A stretch of 64,000 nucleotides of DNA from Jiangella muralis (GCF_001270745.1 NZ_LFXL01000032.1:1-64000), one strand, 5' to 3'; positions 33,258-42,038 are shown, numbered from the stretch's first letter. Numbers and translations: made by a program. Notes: generated by a model from the letters alone, not told the origin.

Positions 33258-34541
33258 GTGCCCCGCCGTCTGTTCGCCCGCTCCACCTGGCCCGAGGCCC
33301 AGTACGTCGCGTCCGTGCTGCGCAGCGAGACCACCGGCGGGTTCCTCATGCTGGTGGCCGCTGCCACCGCCATCGTCTGGGCGAACATCGGCACCGACTC
33401 CTACGAGGCGCTGAGCACGGCGACCATCGGCCCGTCGGCGCTGCACCTCGACCTCGACCTCGCGACATGGGCGGCCGACGGCCTGCTGGCGATCTTCTTC
33501 CTGGTCGCCGGGCTGGAGCTGAAGCGCGAGCTGGTCGTCGGCAGCCTGCGCCGGCCGGCCGAGGCGGCGCTGCCGATCATCGCGGCGGTCTGCGGCATGG
33601 CCGGCCCGATCCTCGTGTACGTCATCGTCAACGGCATCGGCGGCGGCCCGATGACGGGCTGGGCGGTGCCGACGGCCACCGACATCGCGTTCGCGCTGGC
33701 CGTGCTGGCCGTCATCGGGTCACGGCTGCCGTCGGCGCTGCGGGCGTTCCTGCTGACGCTGGCCGTCGTCGACGATCTGCTGGCGATCCTGCTGATCGCG
33801 ATCTTCTTCACCACCGACCTGCGCATCTGGCCGCTGCTGGGCGCCGCCGCCATTCTGGTCGCATACGACCTCATGCAGCGCCGCGACATCACCGCCTGGT
33901 GGCTGTACGTGCCGATGGGCGTGGTCGCGTGGACGCTCATGCACGAGAGCGGCGTGCATGCCACCGTCGTCGGCGTCGCGTTCGGCCTGCTGACCCGCGC
34001 GCACCGCAAGGAGGGCGAGGCGCAGGCCCCGGCCGAGCGCATCGAGCACCGCGTGCGGCCGTTCTCCGCCGTGTTCTGCGTGCCGATCTTCGCGCTGTTC
34101 GCCGCGGGCGTCACGATCTCGTCGGACTCCCTGCGCGAGGTGTTCACGCAGCCCGTGGCGCTGGGCGTCGCGCTCGGACTGGTCGTCGGCAAGGCCGTCG
34201 GCATCTTCGGCGGCACCTACCTCACCGCGCGGTTCACCCGGGCCGAGCTCAGCAACGACCTGACTTGGGGCGACGTATTCGGCCTCGCGACCATCGCGGG
34301 CATCGGCTTCACCGTGTCGCTGCTGATCGGCGAGCTGGCCTTCCGCGACGACGCGCACAACGCGGAGCTGGTCAAGATGGCGGTGCTGGTCGGTTCGCTG
34401 CTGGCGGCGGTGCTGGCCACCATCGTGCTCGGGCGGCGCAACGTCATCTACAAGCGGCTGGCCGAGGAGGAGTCGCGCGACGACGATCACGACGGCATCC
34501 CGGACGTCTACCAGGCCGAGGAGCGGGGTACTCAGCCGTGA
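33258..34541 (+). CDS. nhaA: Na+/H+ antiporter NhaA
   Basis: 427 residues. NhaA hallmarks: ETTGGFLMLVAAATAIVWAN, GLLAIFFLVAGLELKRELVVGSL, WAVPTATDIAFALAVLAVIGSRLP and FLLTLAVVDDLLAILLIAIF with the Asp pair of the ion site, and HESGVHATVVGVAFGLL. Extrudes sodium in exchange for protons. The C-terminal cytoplasmic tail carries D408-x-D410-x-D412-G-x-x-D416 (DDDHDGIPD), the pattern of an EF-hand-like calcium loop, unusual for NhaA. Confidence 0.95.
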   Translation: MPRRLFARSTWPEAQYVASVLRSETTGGFLMLVAAATAIVWANIGTDSYEALSTATIGPSALHLDLDLATWAADGLLAIFFLVAGLELKRELVVGSLRRPAEAALPIIAAVCGMAGPILVYVIVNGIGGGPMTGWAVPTATDIAFALAVLAVIGSRLPSALRAFLLTLAVVDDLLAILLIAIFFTTDLRIWPLLGAAAILVAYDLMQRRDITAWWLYVPMGVVAWTLMHESGVHATVVGVAFGLLTRAHRKEGEAQAPAERIEHRVRPFSAVFCVPIFALFAAGVTISSDSLREVFTQPVALGVALGLVVGKAVGIFGGTYLTARFTRAELSNDLTWGDVFGLATIAGIGFTVSLLIGELAFRDDAHNAELVKMAVLVGSLLAAVLATIVLGRRNVIYKRLAEEESRDDDHDGIPDVYQAEERGTQP

Positions 34542-34663
34542 CCCGTCGGCCCGTCTAGGCGCCCATGCCTGCCGACCTGCTCTAGAGTCGAAGTCGAGGC
34601 CACGCCGGCAGCCCGCCGCCGGGGCCGACGTGATTCGTGACTACTGCGACGAGGGGGTTCCGG

Positions 34664-35077
34664 ATGGCCGCGCGGGCAACCAGTGAGGCCGACGGCTCGG
34701 CCTCCATCGGCCAGCTCGTGGCCTCCATCAAGGACGACCTCACCGGGCTGGTCCGGGACGAGATCGAGCTGGCGAAGGCCGAGCTGAAGCAGGACGCCAA
34801 GGAGGCCGGACTCGGTGTCGGCCTGATCGCGGCGGCCGCGCTCCTCGGCCTGCTGATGGCGATCCTCGGCTCGTTCGCCCTGGTATACGGCGTCCACGCG
34901 CTCGGACTCGGCCTCGGCTGGTCGTTCCTCGTGGTCACCGGGTTCTACCTACTCGTCGCACTCCTCCTGCTGCTGGTGGCCCGGGGCCGATTCGGCAGGA
35001 TCTCCAAGGCCGAGCGGACGAAGACCACCGCCCGCGCGGCCGCCCACGCTCTGAAGAGGTCCAGCAACAGCACGTGA
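34664..35077 (+). CDS. phage-holin-family (DUF1469) membrane protein
   Basis: 137 residues from ATG at 34664, with GAGGGGG seven bases upstream; an in-frame GTG at 34637 is less likely. SIGQLVASIKDDLTGLVRDEIELAKAELKQDAKEAG is the amphipathic entry helix, followed by two membrane segments (GVGLIAAAALLGLLMAILGSF, GWSFLVVTGFYLLVALLLLLV). Such proteins are chromosomal and not phage-derived. Position matches Rv3669. The next gene overlaps by GTGA. Confidence 0.85.
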   Translation: MAARATSEADGSASIGQLVASIKDDLTGLVRDEIELAKAELKQDAKEAGLGVGLIAAAALLGLLMAILGSFALVYGVHALGLGLGWSFLVVTGFYLLVALLLLLVARGRFGRISKAERTKTTARAAAHALKRSSNST

Positions 35078-36003
35078 TCACCAACGACGCACATCGCCAG
35101 ACGGTCGAGATCCCCGGCCCCTGGACGCATCGGACCGTCGCCGCCAACGGCGCGCAGTTCCATGCGGCGGAGATGGGGGACGGCCCCCTCGTCCTGCTCC
35201 TGCACGGGTTCCCGGAGTTCTGGTGGGCCTGGCGGCACCAGCTGCCCGCGCTCGCCGCGGCCGGCTGGCGCGCCGTCGCCCTCGACCTGCGCGGCACCGG
35301 TGGCAGCGACAAGACCCCGCGCGGGTACGACGCGTTCACCTTCGCCGCCGACATCACCAGCGCGATCCTCTCGCTCGGCGAGCGCCGCGCGGTGCTCGTC
35401 GGGCACGGCTGGGGCGCCTACGGTGCGTGGACGGCGGCGGCGATGCGGCCCGCGCACGTCGACGCGCTCGCCGTGCTGTCGATGCCGCATCCGCTGGTCC
35501 TGCGCCGGCACCTGCTGAAGGGCCGGCTCCGGCGCAGCGGCTCGCTGGCCTGGGTGCAGACCCCGATGGCGCCGGAGCGGCGGCTCATCGCCGACGACGG
35601 CGCGCACGTCGAGACGCTGCTGCGGCGCTGGTCGGCACCGGGGTCGACGTTCCCCGACGACGAAGCGTCGCGCCACTACCGCGCGGCCATGCAGCTGTGG
35701 CCGGCCCCGCACTGCGCGCTGGAGTACCAGCGCTGGCTGTTCCGCTCGCTGTTCCGCGGCGACGGCCGCCGGTTCGCCAAGCGCGTCCAGGACCCGCTCA
35801 CCATGCCGGTGCTGCAGGTACACGGCGTCCAGGACTCCAATTTCGACATCGAGCTGGCGGCGGCGTCGCGCGAGCTGGTGGCCGGCGAATACCACTGGCT
35901 GTCGCTGGAGGCGGCCGGGCACTTCCCGCACGAGGAGACGCCGGACGCCGTCACCGACGCGCTGCTGGACTGGCTGGAGAAGCAGCGCGACCGGACCGAC
36001 TGA
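35074..36003 (+). CDS. EphE-like alpha/beta hydrolase lacking the nucleophile
   Basis: 309 residues. HGFPEFWWAWRHQ (44-56) is the oxyanion-hole motif of epoxide hydrolases and haloalkane dehalogenases, and the C-terminal His lies in AAGHFPHEE near 283. The nucleophile elbow, normally GHDWG, reads G110-H-G112-W-G: glycine where the catalytic Asp belongs, clear in the DNA (GGG CAC GGC TGG GGC). The protein is thus likely inactive as an epoxide hydrolase or uses other chemistry. Synteny places it as Rv3670 (EphE). Confidence 0.82.
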   Translation: MITNDAHRQTVEIPGPWTHRTVAANGAQFHAAEMGDGPLVLLLHGFPEFWWAWRHQLPALAAAGWRAVALDLRGTGGSDKTPRGYDAFTFAADITSAILSLGERRAVLVGHGWGAYGAWTAAAMRPAHVDALAVLSMPHPLVLRRHLLKGRLRRSGSLAWVQTPMAPERRLIADDGAHVETLLRRWSAPGSTFPDDEASRHYRAAMQLWPAPHCALEYQRWLFRSLFRGDGRRFAKRVQDPLTMPVLQVHGVQDSNFDIELAAASRELVAGEYHWLSLEAAGHFPHEETPDAVTDALLDWLEKQRDRTD

Positions 36004-36018
36004 CCGTATGATCGTCGA

Positions 36019-36119
36019 CGTTCGTGTCGCTGCGAGGAGCTGAGAGGACGTGGGGTTGATGTCGGCGCGCCAGGCCGCGGCCTGACTTCACCCTGACCTC
36101 AGTCACCCGAACACGAACG
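36019..36119 (+). promoter_or_regulatory. structured leader upstream of the GNAT gene
   Basis: CGTTCGTGT (36019-36027) and ACACGAACG (36111-36119) are perfect 9-bp inverted copies that would enclose the leader. CTGAG (36040-36044) can pair with CTCAG (36098-36102). An internal inverted repeat CAGGCC/GGCCTG lies at 36071-36084. A 12-base gap then leads to the GNAT start. Function unknown. Confidence 0.45.
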
Positions 36120-36131
36120 GGATTCCTTTCT

Positions 36132-36641
36132 ATGCACTCGCAGTGGATCACGCGCGCCGAAACCGGCGCCGACATCGCGGCCATCCGCGACATCACCATC
36201 GCGGCGTTCGACCGCCCGGCCGAGGCCGACCTCGTCGACGCGCTCCGCGCCGACGTGTCGTGGATCGACGGCCTGTCGATCGTCGCGGCCGCACCCGACG
36301 GCCCCGTCGTCGGGCACGCCCTGCTCACCCGCTGCCACATCGGCGACACTCCGGCGCTCTGCCTCGGGCCGTGCTCGGTGCGGCCGGGGCAGCAGAAGTC
36401 CGGGGCCGGCTCGGCCGCCATCCGGGCCGCGCTGCGGGCCGCCCACCAGCACGGCGAACGCTTCGTCACGGTGCTCGGGCACCCGGAGTACTACCCGCGG
36501 CTCGGCTTCGAGCGCGCCTCGGCGCACGGCATCGGGGCGGGCTTCGACGTGCCCGACGACGCACTGATGGCGCTCACGCTGGACGACGCGCACCCGCTGC
36601 CGTCCGGCACCATCCGGTACGCCGCACCGTTCGGCGTCTAG
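36132..36641 (+). CDS. GNAT-family N-acetyltransferase (YhbS-like)
   Basis: 169 residues. WITRAETGADIAAIRDITIAAFDRPAEADLVDALR is the N-terminal GNAT helix pair; CLGPCSVRPGQQKSGAGSAAIRAALRAAHQHGERFVTVLG is the acetyl-CoA-binding motif A (Q-x-x-G-x-G/A), and HPEYYPRLGFERA is the YhbS-type motif B. The acceptor is unknown. It follows an unusual self-complementary leader and ends at a strong convergent terminator. Confidence 0.87.
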   Translation: MHSQWITRAETGADIAAIRDITIAAFDRPAEADLVDALRADVSWIDGLSIVAAAPDGPVVGHALLTRCHIGDTPALCLGPCSVRPGQQKSGAGSAAIRAALRAAHQHGERFVTVLGHPEYYPRLGFERASAHGIGAGFDVPDDALMALTLDDAHPLPSGTIRYAAPFGV

Positions 36642-36660
36642 ACCGACCGGCCGGCGCGGA

Positions 36661-36717
36661 GGGTGTGTCTCCCGGGTCTCGGCCGCGCAGTAGGCCATGG
36701 ACCCGGGAGACCCACCC
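36661..36717. terminator. strong bidirectional terminator between the GNAT gene and marP
   Basis: GTCTCCCGGGTC (36667-36678) and GACCCGGGAGAC (36700-36711) form a perfect 12-bp stem, extended by GGGTG (36661-36665) with CACCC (36713-36717). The inner loop can also pair GGCC with GGCC. It reaches the marP stop codon. Confidence 0.87.
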
Positions 36718-37910
36718 TAGGTGCAGGAGCCGGTCGACACCGGCTCCGTCGCCTCGGCCGCGCCGGCGGCGACGTCGGCGAACTCGCTCGGCGCCAGCGC
36801 GTAGCCGGTGTCGGGATCGGTCAGCGACGCCGCGAACACCACGCCCAGCACGGTGCCGTCGGGCGAGATGAGCGGGCCGCCGGAGTTGCCCGGCCGGATG
36901 CTGCCGCGCAGCGAGACGACCTCACGGGTGATGGTGTTCTCGTCGTAGATGTCGTGCCCGATCAGCTCGTGGACGTCGCGGACGCGGACCTCCTCGCTGC
37001 GCAGCGGGCCGTTGTTCGGGTAGCCGATGACGGCGGCGTCGTCGCCGTTGCCGGGGTCGTCGGAGGCCATGGTGAGCTGGTCGAGCGGCAGCCCGGGGAC
37101 GGCGAGCACGGCGAGGTCGGTCTCGGGGTCGAACGCCACCACCTGGGCGGCCAGCGGGTCGCCGTCGGGGAAGGTGACGACCGGCTCGCGGACACCGGCC
37201 ACCACGTGGGCGTTGGTGAGGATGCGCTCGGGCGCGACCACGAAGCCGCTGCCGGTGATGACCCGCTCGCAGGCGTCGGCCCGGCCGGTGATCTGGACGA
37301 CGCTCTCGGCCGCCGTGCGCACCTCCGGGTCGCGGCGCAGCAGGCTGCCGGGCGGGCCGACGTCGATGATCGGCTCGGCCGCCCACGGGACCACGACCTG
37401 CGGGAACCCACCGGCCGCGACGACGTCCTCGAAGGCGTCGCGCAGGCTGTCGGGCGAGATCGGGACGGCTTGGTCGACCAGGTGCAGCAGCCGCGACTCG
37501 CGGACGCCGGGCGACGCGTACGGAACCGCCGCGGTGGAGATGGCCAGCCCGACGGCCCAGGCGGCCAGCAGCAGGCCGGCCACGCCGAGGACGGCGCCAC
37601 CGGCGGCGTCGAACTTCTTCGCCGGCTGCGACGACACCTTCGACCGCACCCAGCCGCCGGCCCAGGCCAGCACGCCCTGCCCGATCGACGCGACGCCGAG
37701 CACCAGCAGGACGGCCAGCACCGACACCCCGAGCCCGGGGTCGAAACTGCCGAGGACCAGCGGCACCAGCAGCAGCCCGGCGACCGCGCCGCCGACGAAG
37801 CCGACGAACGACAGCAGGCCGACGACGAAGCCATGGGTCCAGCCGGTGTAGCCGACGACGACCGCCAGGATGATGATGATGAGGTCGACGGCGTTCAAGC
37901 CCAGCGTCAC
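36717..37910 (-). CDS. marP: MarP-like membrane serine protease
   Basis: 397 residues. The first 130 form a CvpA-like four-helix membrane domain (AVDLIIIILAVVVGYTGW, GLLSFVGFVGGAVAGLLLVPLV). The extracytoplasmic domain is a trypsin-like protease with a visible triad: H235 in TNAHVVAG, D265 in PETDLAVL, S343 in GNSGGPL. In M. tuberculosis MarP (Rv3671c) has its triad at nearly identical positions and is needed for acid and oxidative tolerance through cleavage of the peptidoglycan hydrolase RipA. It overlaps the NUDIX gene by four bases, with nth overlapping that in turn. Confidence 0.93.
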   Translation of the reverse strand: MTLGLNAVDLIIIILAVVVGYTGWTHGFVVGLLSFVGFVGGAVAGLLLVPLVLGSFDPGLGVSVLAVLLVLGVASIGQGVLAWAGGWVRSKVSSQPAKKFDAAGGAVLGVAGLLLAAWAVGLAISTAAVPYASPGVRESRLLHLVDQAVPISPDSLRDAFEDVVAAGGFPQVVVPWAAEPIIDVGPPGSLLRRDPEVRTAAESVVQITGRADACERVITGSGFVVAPERILTNAHVVAGVREPVVTFPDGDPLAAQVVAFDPETDLAVLAVPGLPLDQLTMASDDPGNGDDAAVIGYPNNGPLRSEEVRVRDVHELIGHDIYDENTITREVVSLRGSIRPGNSGGPLISPDGTVLGVVFAASLTDPDTGYALAPSEFADVAAGAAEATEPVSTGSCT

Positions 37911-38578
37911 GACCCACCTCGACCTTCACGGCTCAGGCCCGCCCCCGTGGGCAGCGGCTCGACCAGAGTACGATCCCACGGCTCGGCGATTCCGGCCGCA
38001 TCGAACAAGGCGGACAGAACCCCCGCGGTGAACCCCCAGATGAGCAGGCCGCCGGCGCGGAACGCGGGCCCGGACTGGCCGGACGGGTAGCGCAGTTGGA
38101 GCCGGTGGGCGGGGTCGGTGAGCTCGCTGACCGGGATGCGTTGCACCGACGCCACCTCGCCGGGATCGGCGACGCGCACCTCGCACGGTTCGCGCCACCA
38201 CGCCAGCACCGGCGTGACCGAGTAGTTCGAGACGGAGATCCACAGCGGCGGCAACGTGGCGACGACCTCGACGCCGGCGGGGTCGACACCGGTTTCCTCG
38301 GCGCACTCGCGCAGCGCCGTGCCGACCGGGCCGGCGTCGCCGGGCTCGGCGCCACCGCCGGGGAACGCCGCCTGACCCGCGTGGGTACGCAGCCCGGCCG
38401 CCCGCTCGATCAGCAGGACGTCGAGCCGGCCGTCGGTCTCGCCGAACAGCAGCAGGACCGCGGACTCGCGCGCGGTGTCGTCAGGGGCGGACCAGCGGCC
38501 GGCGTGGTCGGCCCACACGCCGGTGGCGGCGTCGGCGACGCGCCGCAGCCATGGTGGCGGGCCGTCGGCAATCGTCAT
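37907..38578 (-). CDS. NUDIX CoA pyrophosphatase
   Basis: 223 residues. NUDIX box [25 protein letters not shown] with the catalytic REcaEE, preceded by the CoA-hydrolase-type [36 protein letters not shown]. The THxGQxAFPGG variant is typical of the YeaB/Rv3672c group that hydrolyses CoA and related dinucleotides. It overlaps both marP and nth by four bases, forming an nth-nudix-marP operon. Confidence 0.92.
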   Translation of the reverse strand: MTIADGPPPWLRRVADAATGVWADHAGRWSAPDDTARESAVLLLFGETDGRLDVLLIERAAGLRTHAGQAAFPGGGAEPGDAGPVGTALRECAEETGVDPAGVEVVATLPPLWISVSNYSVTPVLAWWREPCEVRVADPGEVASVQRIPVSELTDPAHRLQLRYPSGQSGPAFRAGGLLIWGFTAGVLSALFDAAGIAEPWDRTLVEPLPTGAGLSREGRGGS

Positions 38579-39288
38579 GCACGCGGCCCTTCACGGACCA
38601 ACTTGGCGGCCACCTTGGGGTCGGTAGGGCCCTCGCCGTAGGCCGGGCACAGCCGGGCCAGCGGGCACGCCCCGCAGGCCGGACGGCGAGCGTGGCAGCG
38701 GCGGCGTCCGTGCCAGATGACGCGGTGCGACAGCATGGTCCATTCGCTCTTCGGGAACAGCGCGCCGATCTCGGCCTCGACCTTGTCGGGGTCGGTCTGG
38801 GTGGTCCAGCCGAACCGGCGCACCAGCCGCCCGAAGTGGGTGTCGACGGTGATGCCGGGGACGTCGAACGCGTTGCCGAGCACGACGTTGGCGGTCTTGC
38901 GGCCGACGCCGGGCAGCGTGACGAGGTCCTTCAGCGTGCCGGGCACCTCGCCGCCGAAGCGCTCGACCAGCGCCTGCGACAGCCCGAGGATGGACTGGGT
39001 CTTGGCCCGGAAGAACCCGGTGGGCTGGATGATCTTCTCGACGTCGTCGCGCTCGGCGGCCGCCAGCGCGACGGCGTCGGGGTAGCGCGCGAACAGCGTG
39101 GGCGTGACACCGTTGACCCGGACGTCGGTGGTCTGCGCCGACAGCACCGTGGCGATCAGCAGCTCGAACGGTGTGGTGAAATCGAGCTCGCAGTGCGCGT
39201 CGGGATACAGGGCGTCGAGCTCGCGGTTGATCTTGCGGGCCCGCCGCGTGCGGGCGAGCGGGGATTCGGTAGCGGCCATCGACACCAC
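38575..39288 (-). CDS. nth: endonuclease III (base-excision DNA glycosylase/AP lyase)
   Basis: 237 residues. Helix-hairpin-helix [17 protein letters not shown] with the catalytic Lys, [15 protein letters not shown] with the catalytic Asp, and the [4Fe-4S] ligands C-(x6)-C-(x2)-C-(x5)-C in [17 protein letters not shown]. Excises oxidised pyrimidines. GTG start at 39288; ATG at 39279 is an alternative. Divergent from crp across about 170 bases. The thioredoxin-like gene that lies between nth and the NUDIX gene in mycobacteria is absent. Confidence 0.95.
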   Translation of the reverse strand: MVSMAATESPLARTRRARKINRELDALYPDAHCELDFTTPFELLIATVLSAQTTDVRVNGVTPTLFARYPDAVALAAAERDDVEKIIQPTGFFRAKTQSILGLSQALVERFGGEVPGTLKDLVTLPGVGRKTANVVLGNAFDVPGITVDTHFGRLVRRFGWTTQTDPDKVEAEIGALFPKSEWTMLSHRVIWHGRRRCHARRPACGACPLARLCPAYGEGPTDPKVAAKLVREGPRA

Positions 39289-39396
39289 TTCACTCTACGG
39301 TCTGGGACCGACAGGCCGACGTTTGCGCGGGGAAACGCTGCTGTGGGGGCGAATGGTCCGCCATGATGGCCCCACGGCACAATGGGTTGCGGCCGA

Positions 39397-39412
39397 CGTG
39401 ACGCGAAACACC
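39397..39412. promoter_or_regulatory. possible Crp site upstream of crp
   Basis: CGTGACGCGAAACACC contains GTG-N8-CAC, the core spacing of the mycobacterial Crp motif, 46 bases before the crp start. The flanks match poorly, so autoregulation is only a suggestion. Confidence 0.3.
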
Positions 39413-39456
39413 AGACCGTTGACCGCGCGTGGCTCGACGGCAGGGAGGATCTGGCA

Positions 39457-40134
39457 GTGGTTGACGACGTTCTACGGAGCGCTCTTCTGTTCCGCGAACT
39501 CGACGACGAAGCGGCCGGCGCGCTACGTGCGTCGATGACCGAAGTGCACCTGAGCCGGGGCGAAACCCTGTTCCGTGAGGGCGACGAGGGCGACCGCGTG
39601 TACGTCGTGACCGAGGGCAAGATCAAGCTCGGCCGTACGGCCCCCGACGGCCGCGAGAACCTGCTGGCGCTGCTGGGCCCGGGTCAGATGTTCGGCGAGC
39701 TGTCGCTGTTCGACCCCGGCCCGCGCTCGGCCACGGCCACGGCCGTCACCGACACCACGCTGTGGAGCCTCAGCCACAACGACCTCACGCCCTGGCTGAC
39801 GGGGCGGCCCGAGGTGGCCCGTGGCCTGCTGCTGCAGTTGGCGTCGCGGCTGCGCCGGTCCAACGACATCCAGACCGACCTCGTCTTCTCCGACGTGCCG
39901 GGCCGGGTGGCCAAGCAGCTGCTGGACCTCTCGACCCGGTTCGGCGTGCCCTCCGAGGAGGGCATGCGGGTGGTCCACGACCTCACGCAGGAAGAGCTGG
40001 CCCAGCTGGTCGGCGCGTCCCGCGAGACGGTGAACAAGGCGCTGGCCGACTTCGTGTCGCGCGGCTGGCTGCGGCTCGAGCAGCGCTCGGTCGTCGTCCT
40101 CGACGTCGACCGGCTGCGCCGCCGGGCCCGCTGA
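39457..40134 (+). CDS. crp: Crp-type cAMP-responsive regulator
   Basis: 225 residues from GTG at 39457 with GGAGG eight bases upstream. Cyclic-nucleotide domain: LSRGETLFREGDEGDRVYVVTEGKIKLGR, APDGRENLLALLGPGQMFGELSLFDPGPRSATATAVT, in which GELSLFDPGPRSA is the cAMP-phosphate-binding cassette. C-terminal HTH: DLTQEELAQLVGASRETVNKALADFVSRGWLRLE. Almost the same length and motif content as M. tuberculosis Crp (Rv3676). Global regulator of carbon and acetate metabolism, so acs in this window is a plausible target. Confidence 0.95.
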   Translation: MVDDVLRSALLFRELDDEAAGALRASMTEVHLSRGETLFREGDEGDRVYVVTEGKIKLGRTAPDGRENLLALLGPGQMFGELSLFDPGPRSATATAVTDTTLWSLSHNDLTPWLTGRPEVARGLLLQLASRLRRSNDIQTDLVFSDVPGRVAKQLLDLSTRFGVPSEEGMRVVHDLTQEELAQLVGASRETVNKALADFVSRGWLRLEQRSVVVLDVDRLRRRAR

Positions 40135-40144
40135 GGTCGTCCGC

Positions 40145-40906
40145 TCAGCCGAGCGCGCGCAGGTAGACGAGCGTGGCTTCGACAGTGCGCTCGGCGGCCG
40201 GCCAGAGCGCGCGATCGACGTCGGCGTAGACCACCTCGACGACGTCGCGGGCGGTCCGCGCGCCGCCGGCCAGCGCGGCCCGGACCTGCTCGATCCGCTG
40301 CAGCCGATGCGCCACGTACTCGTCGACGACGCCCACGGCGCCGGCCCGCAGCGGGCCGTGTCCGGGCAGCAGCAGCGCGTCGCCCGGCACGGCGGTGCGC
40401 AGCAGCTCCAGCGACGCCAGATAGTCGCCGAGGTCGCCGTCGGGGTGCGACACGATCGTGGTGCCGCGGCCGAGGACGGTGTCGCCGCTGAACAGCAGCA
40501 CCGACTCGCCGTCGTCGGCGACGAACGAGACGGAGTCGGCGGTGTGGCCGGGCGTGTCCAGGACGGTGAGGCCGAAGTCGTCCAGCCGCTGCCCGTGCGG
40601 CGGCAGCTCGGCGTCGGCGCCGCTGGCGGCGGGGTCGCGGGCCAGCACCGGCGCGCCGCCGGTCAGGTCGCGGAACAGGTCGACGCCGCCGCAGTGGTCG
40701 GGGTGGTGGTGGGTGATCAGCCCGACCGACACCGGGCCGAGCGACATGAGCGCGTCGAGGTGCTCCTCCAGCCACGGACCGGGGTCGATGACGACGTTGC
40801 CGTCGCCGGTCCGCAGCACGTAGGTGTTGGTGCCGTCGAGGGTCATCGGGCCGGGGTTGTCCGCCCGCACCAGCCGGCACCACATCGGCAGCGCCACGTC
40901 GGTCAC
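40145..40906 (-). CDS. metallo-beta-lactamase-fold hydrolase
   Basis: 253 residues from GTG at 40906 (overlaps the NUDIX stop by GTGA). Metal ligands THHHPDHCGG, HTADSVSF, SGDTVLGRGTT and LLPGHGP follow the glyoxalase II/RNase Z-like pattern; the N-terminal NPGPMTLDGTNTYVL is typical of the LACTB2/Rv3677c subfamily. Substrate unknown. Last gene of a DUF4177-RidA-NUDIX-MBL operon, converging on crp with only 10 bases between. Confidence 0.91.
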   Translation of the reverse strand: MTDVALPMWCRLVRADNPGPMTLDGTNTYVLRTGDGNVVIDPGPWLEEHLDALMSLGPVSVGLITHHHPDHCGGVDLFRDLTGGAPVLARDPAASGADAELPPHGQRLDDFGLTVLDTPGHTADSVSFVADDGESVLLFSGDTVLGRGTTIVSHPDGDLGDYLASLELLRTAVPGDALLLPGHGPLRAGAVGVVDEYVAHRLQRIEQVRAALAGGARTARDVVEVVYADVDRALWPAAERTVEATLVYLRALG

Positions 40907-41577
40907 TGAACGTCTCCTGGGTCGTCGCCGGGGAAGTCGGGGTCGCCGGGCAGCAGCGCCCACACCCGCTCGCCGTCGTCGAGCCAGCCGGGGATGACGG
41001 TGTCGACGGCCCGGCCGGCTCCAGCGGCCAGCGCCTCGGCCGTCGTCGCGAACCCGGTGAGCGAGGCCAGCACGACCGCCGTCGGCGGCAGCATGACCCA
41101 CTCGCCGGCGTCGCCGCGGGCCAGCGCGTCGGCCGGCCGCACCCACTCCACCGCCGACGCCTCGCCGGACACGTCGGCGGTCTCCTGGCCGGACGGCAGC
41201 GCCGCCAGATAGAACCAGGTGTCGTAGCGGCGTTCCTCGAACCTCGGCGTGACCCAGCGCGCCCACGGCACGAGCTCGCCGGGCGTCAGCACGACGCCGG
41301 TCTCCTCGTGCGTCTCACGGATCGCCGCCCGGACGAACGCCTCGTCCGCGTCGGCGCCGTCGGCCGGGTCGACCTTGCCGCCGGGGAACGCCAGCATGCC
41401 CGCGGCGAAGGCCATACCGACATGCCGGACGTGCACGTACGCCTCCACCCCGGCGGCGGTGTCGCGCAGCAGCACGACCGTCGACGCCGGGCGGGCCGGG
41501 ACGACCGGCAGGGTCCCGGCGGCGAAGGCCCGGGCCCGCTCCGCGATCGGAGCGGGCAGGGCACGCCGGTCCGTCAG
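40903..41577 (-). CDS. NUDIX hydrolase, non-standard start
   Basis: 224 residues if started at the CTG at 41577. NUDIX box GGKVDPADGADADEAFVRAAIRETHEETGV with catalytic REtxEE; the preceding strand ASTVVLLRDTAAGVEAYVHVRH and the trailing LTPGELVPWARWVTPRFEERRYDTWFYLAALP are typical of the actinobacterial neighbour of RidA. In this frame no ATG, GTG or TTG occurs between the RidA stop region and the core strand; a GTG at 41475 would cut off a strand. CTG with GAGGTGGG upstream is therefore the best start. Confidence 0.82.
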   Translation of the reverse strand: MTDRRALPAPIAERARAFAAGTLPVVPARPASTVVLLRDTAAGVEAYVHVRHVGMAFAAGMLAFPGGKVDPADGADADEAFVRAAIRETHEETGVVLTPGELVPWARWVTPRFEERRYDTWFYLAALPSGQETADVSGEASAVEWVRPADALARGDAGEWVMLPPTAVVLASLTGFATTAEALAAGAGRAVDTVIPGWLDDGERVWALLPGDPDFPGDDPGDVQ

Positions 41578-42038
41578 CCCACCTCGACGATCATCTCGAC
41601 CTCGACCGGCGCGTCCAGCGGCAGCACCGTCAGGCCGACCGCGCTGCGGGCGTGCTGGCCGAGGTCGCCGAAGACCTTGCCGAGCAGCTCGCTGGCGCCG
41701 TTGATCACCTGCGGCTGGCCGGTGAAGTCCGGCGACGACGCGACGAAGCCGAGCACCTTCACCACGCGCGTGACGGCGGACAGGTCGCCGACCTCGGCGC
41801 GGACGGCGGCCAGCGCGTTGAGGGCGCACTGCTGAGCACACTCGTACGCCTGCTCCGGCGTGACCTCGGCGCCGACCTTGCCCTTGTGCAGCAGCTCGCC
41901 GTCGCGGAACGGCACCTGGCCGGACGTGTACACGAACGAGCCGCTGCGCACGGCCGGCACGTACGCCGCGACCGGCTTGATGACGTCGGGCAGGCTCAGG
42001 CCGAGTGCGGCCAGCCGCTCTTCCGGGGTGCCCGTCAT
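41574..42038 (-). CDS. RidA/YjgF-family protein
   Basis: 154 residues from ATG at 42038, with GAGAGGGCGG upstream. AAYVPAVRSGSFVYTSGQVPFRDGELLHKGKVG and TPEQAYECAQQCALNALAAVRAEVGDL are the RidA core; the C-terminal VGLTVLPLDAPVEVEMIVEVG contains the conserved hydrophobic strand. The arginine of canonical RidA active sites is replaced, so deaminase activity is not certain. Position matches Rv3678c. Overlaps DUF4177 (ATGA) and the NUDIX gene. Confidence 0.9.
   Translation of the reverse strand: MTGTPEERLAALGLSLPDVIKPVAAYVPAVRSGSFVYTSGQVPFRDGELLHKGKVGAEVTPEQAYECAQQCALNALAAVRAEVGDLSAVTRVVKVLGFVASSPDFTGQPQVINGASELLGKVFGDLGQHARSAVGLTVLPLDAPVEVEMIVEVG

Noticed and set aside
34664-35077. Prophage remnant, because of the holin-type protein
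   Set aside because: The family is a common chromosomal gene at this position in actinobacteria and no other phage gene is present.
36031-36119. TPP riboswitch, because of CTGAGAG in the GNAT leader
   Set aside because: The second conserved half (ACCTGATC...GCCAGCG) is absent, and the downstream gene has no link to thiamine.
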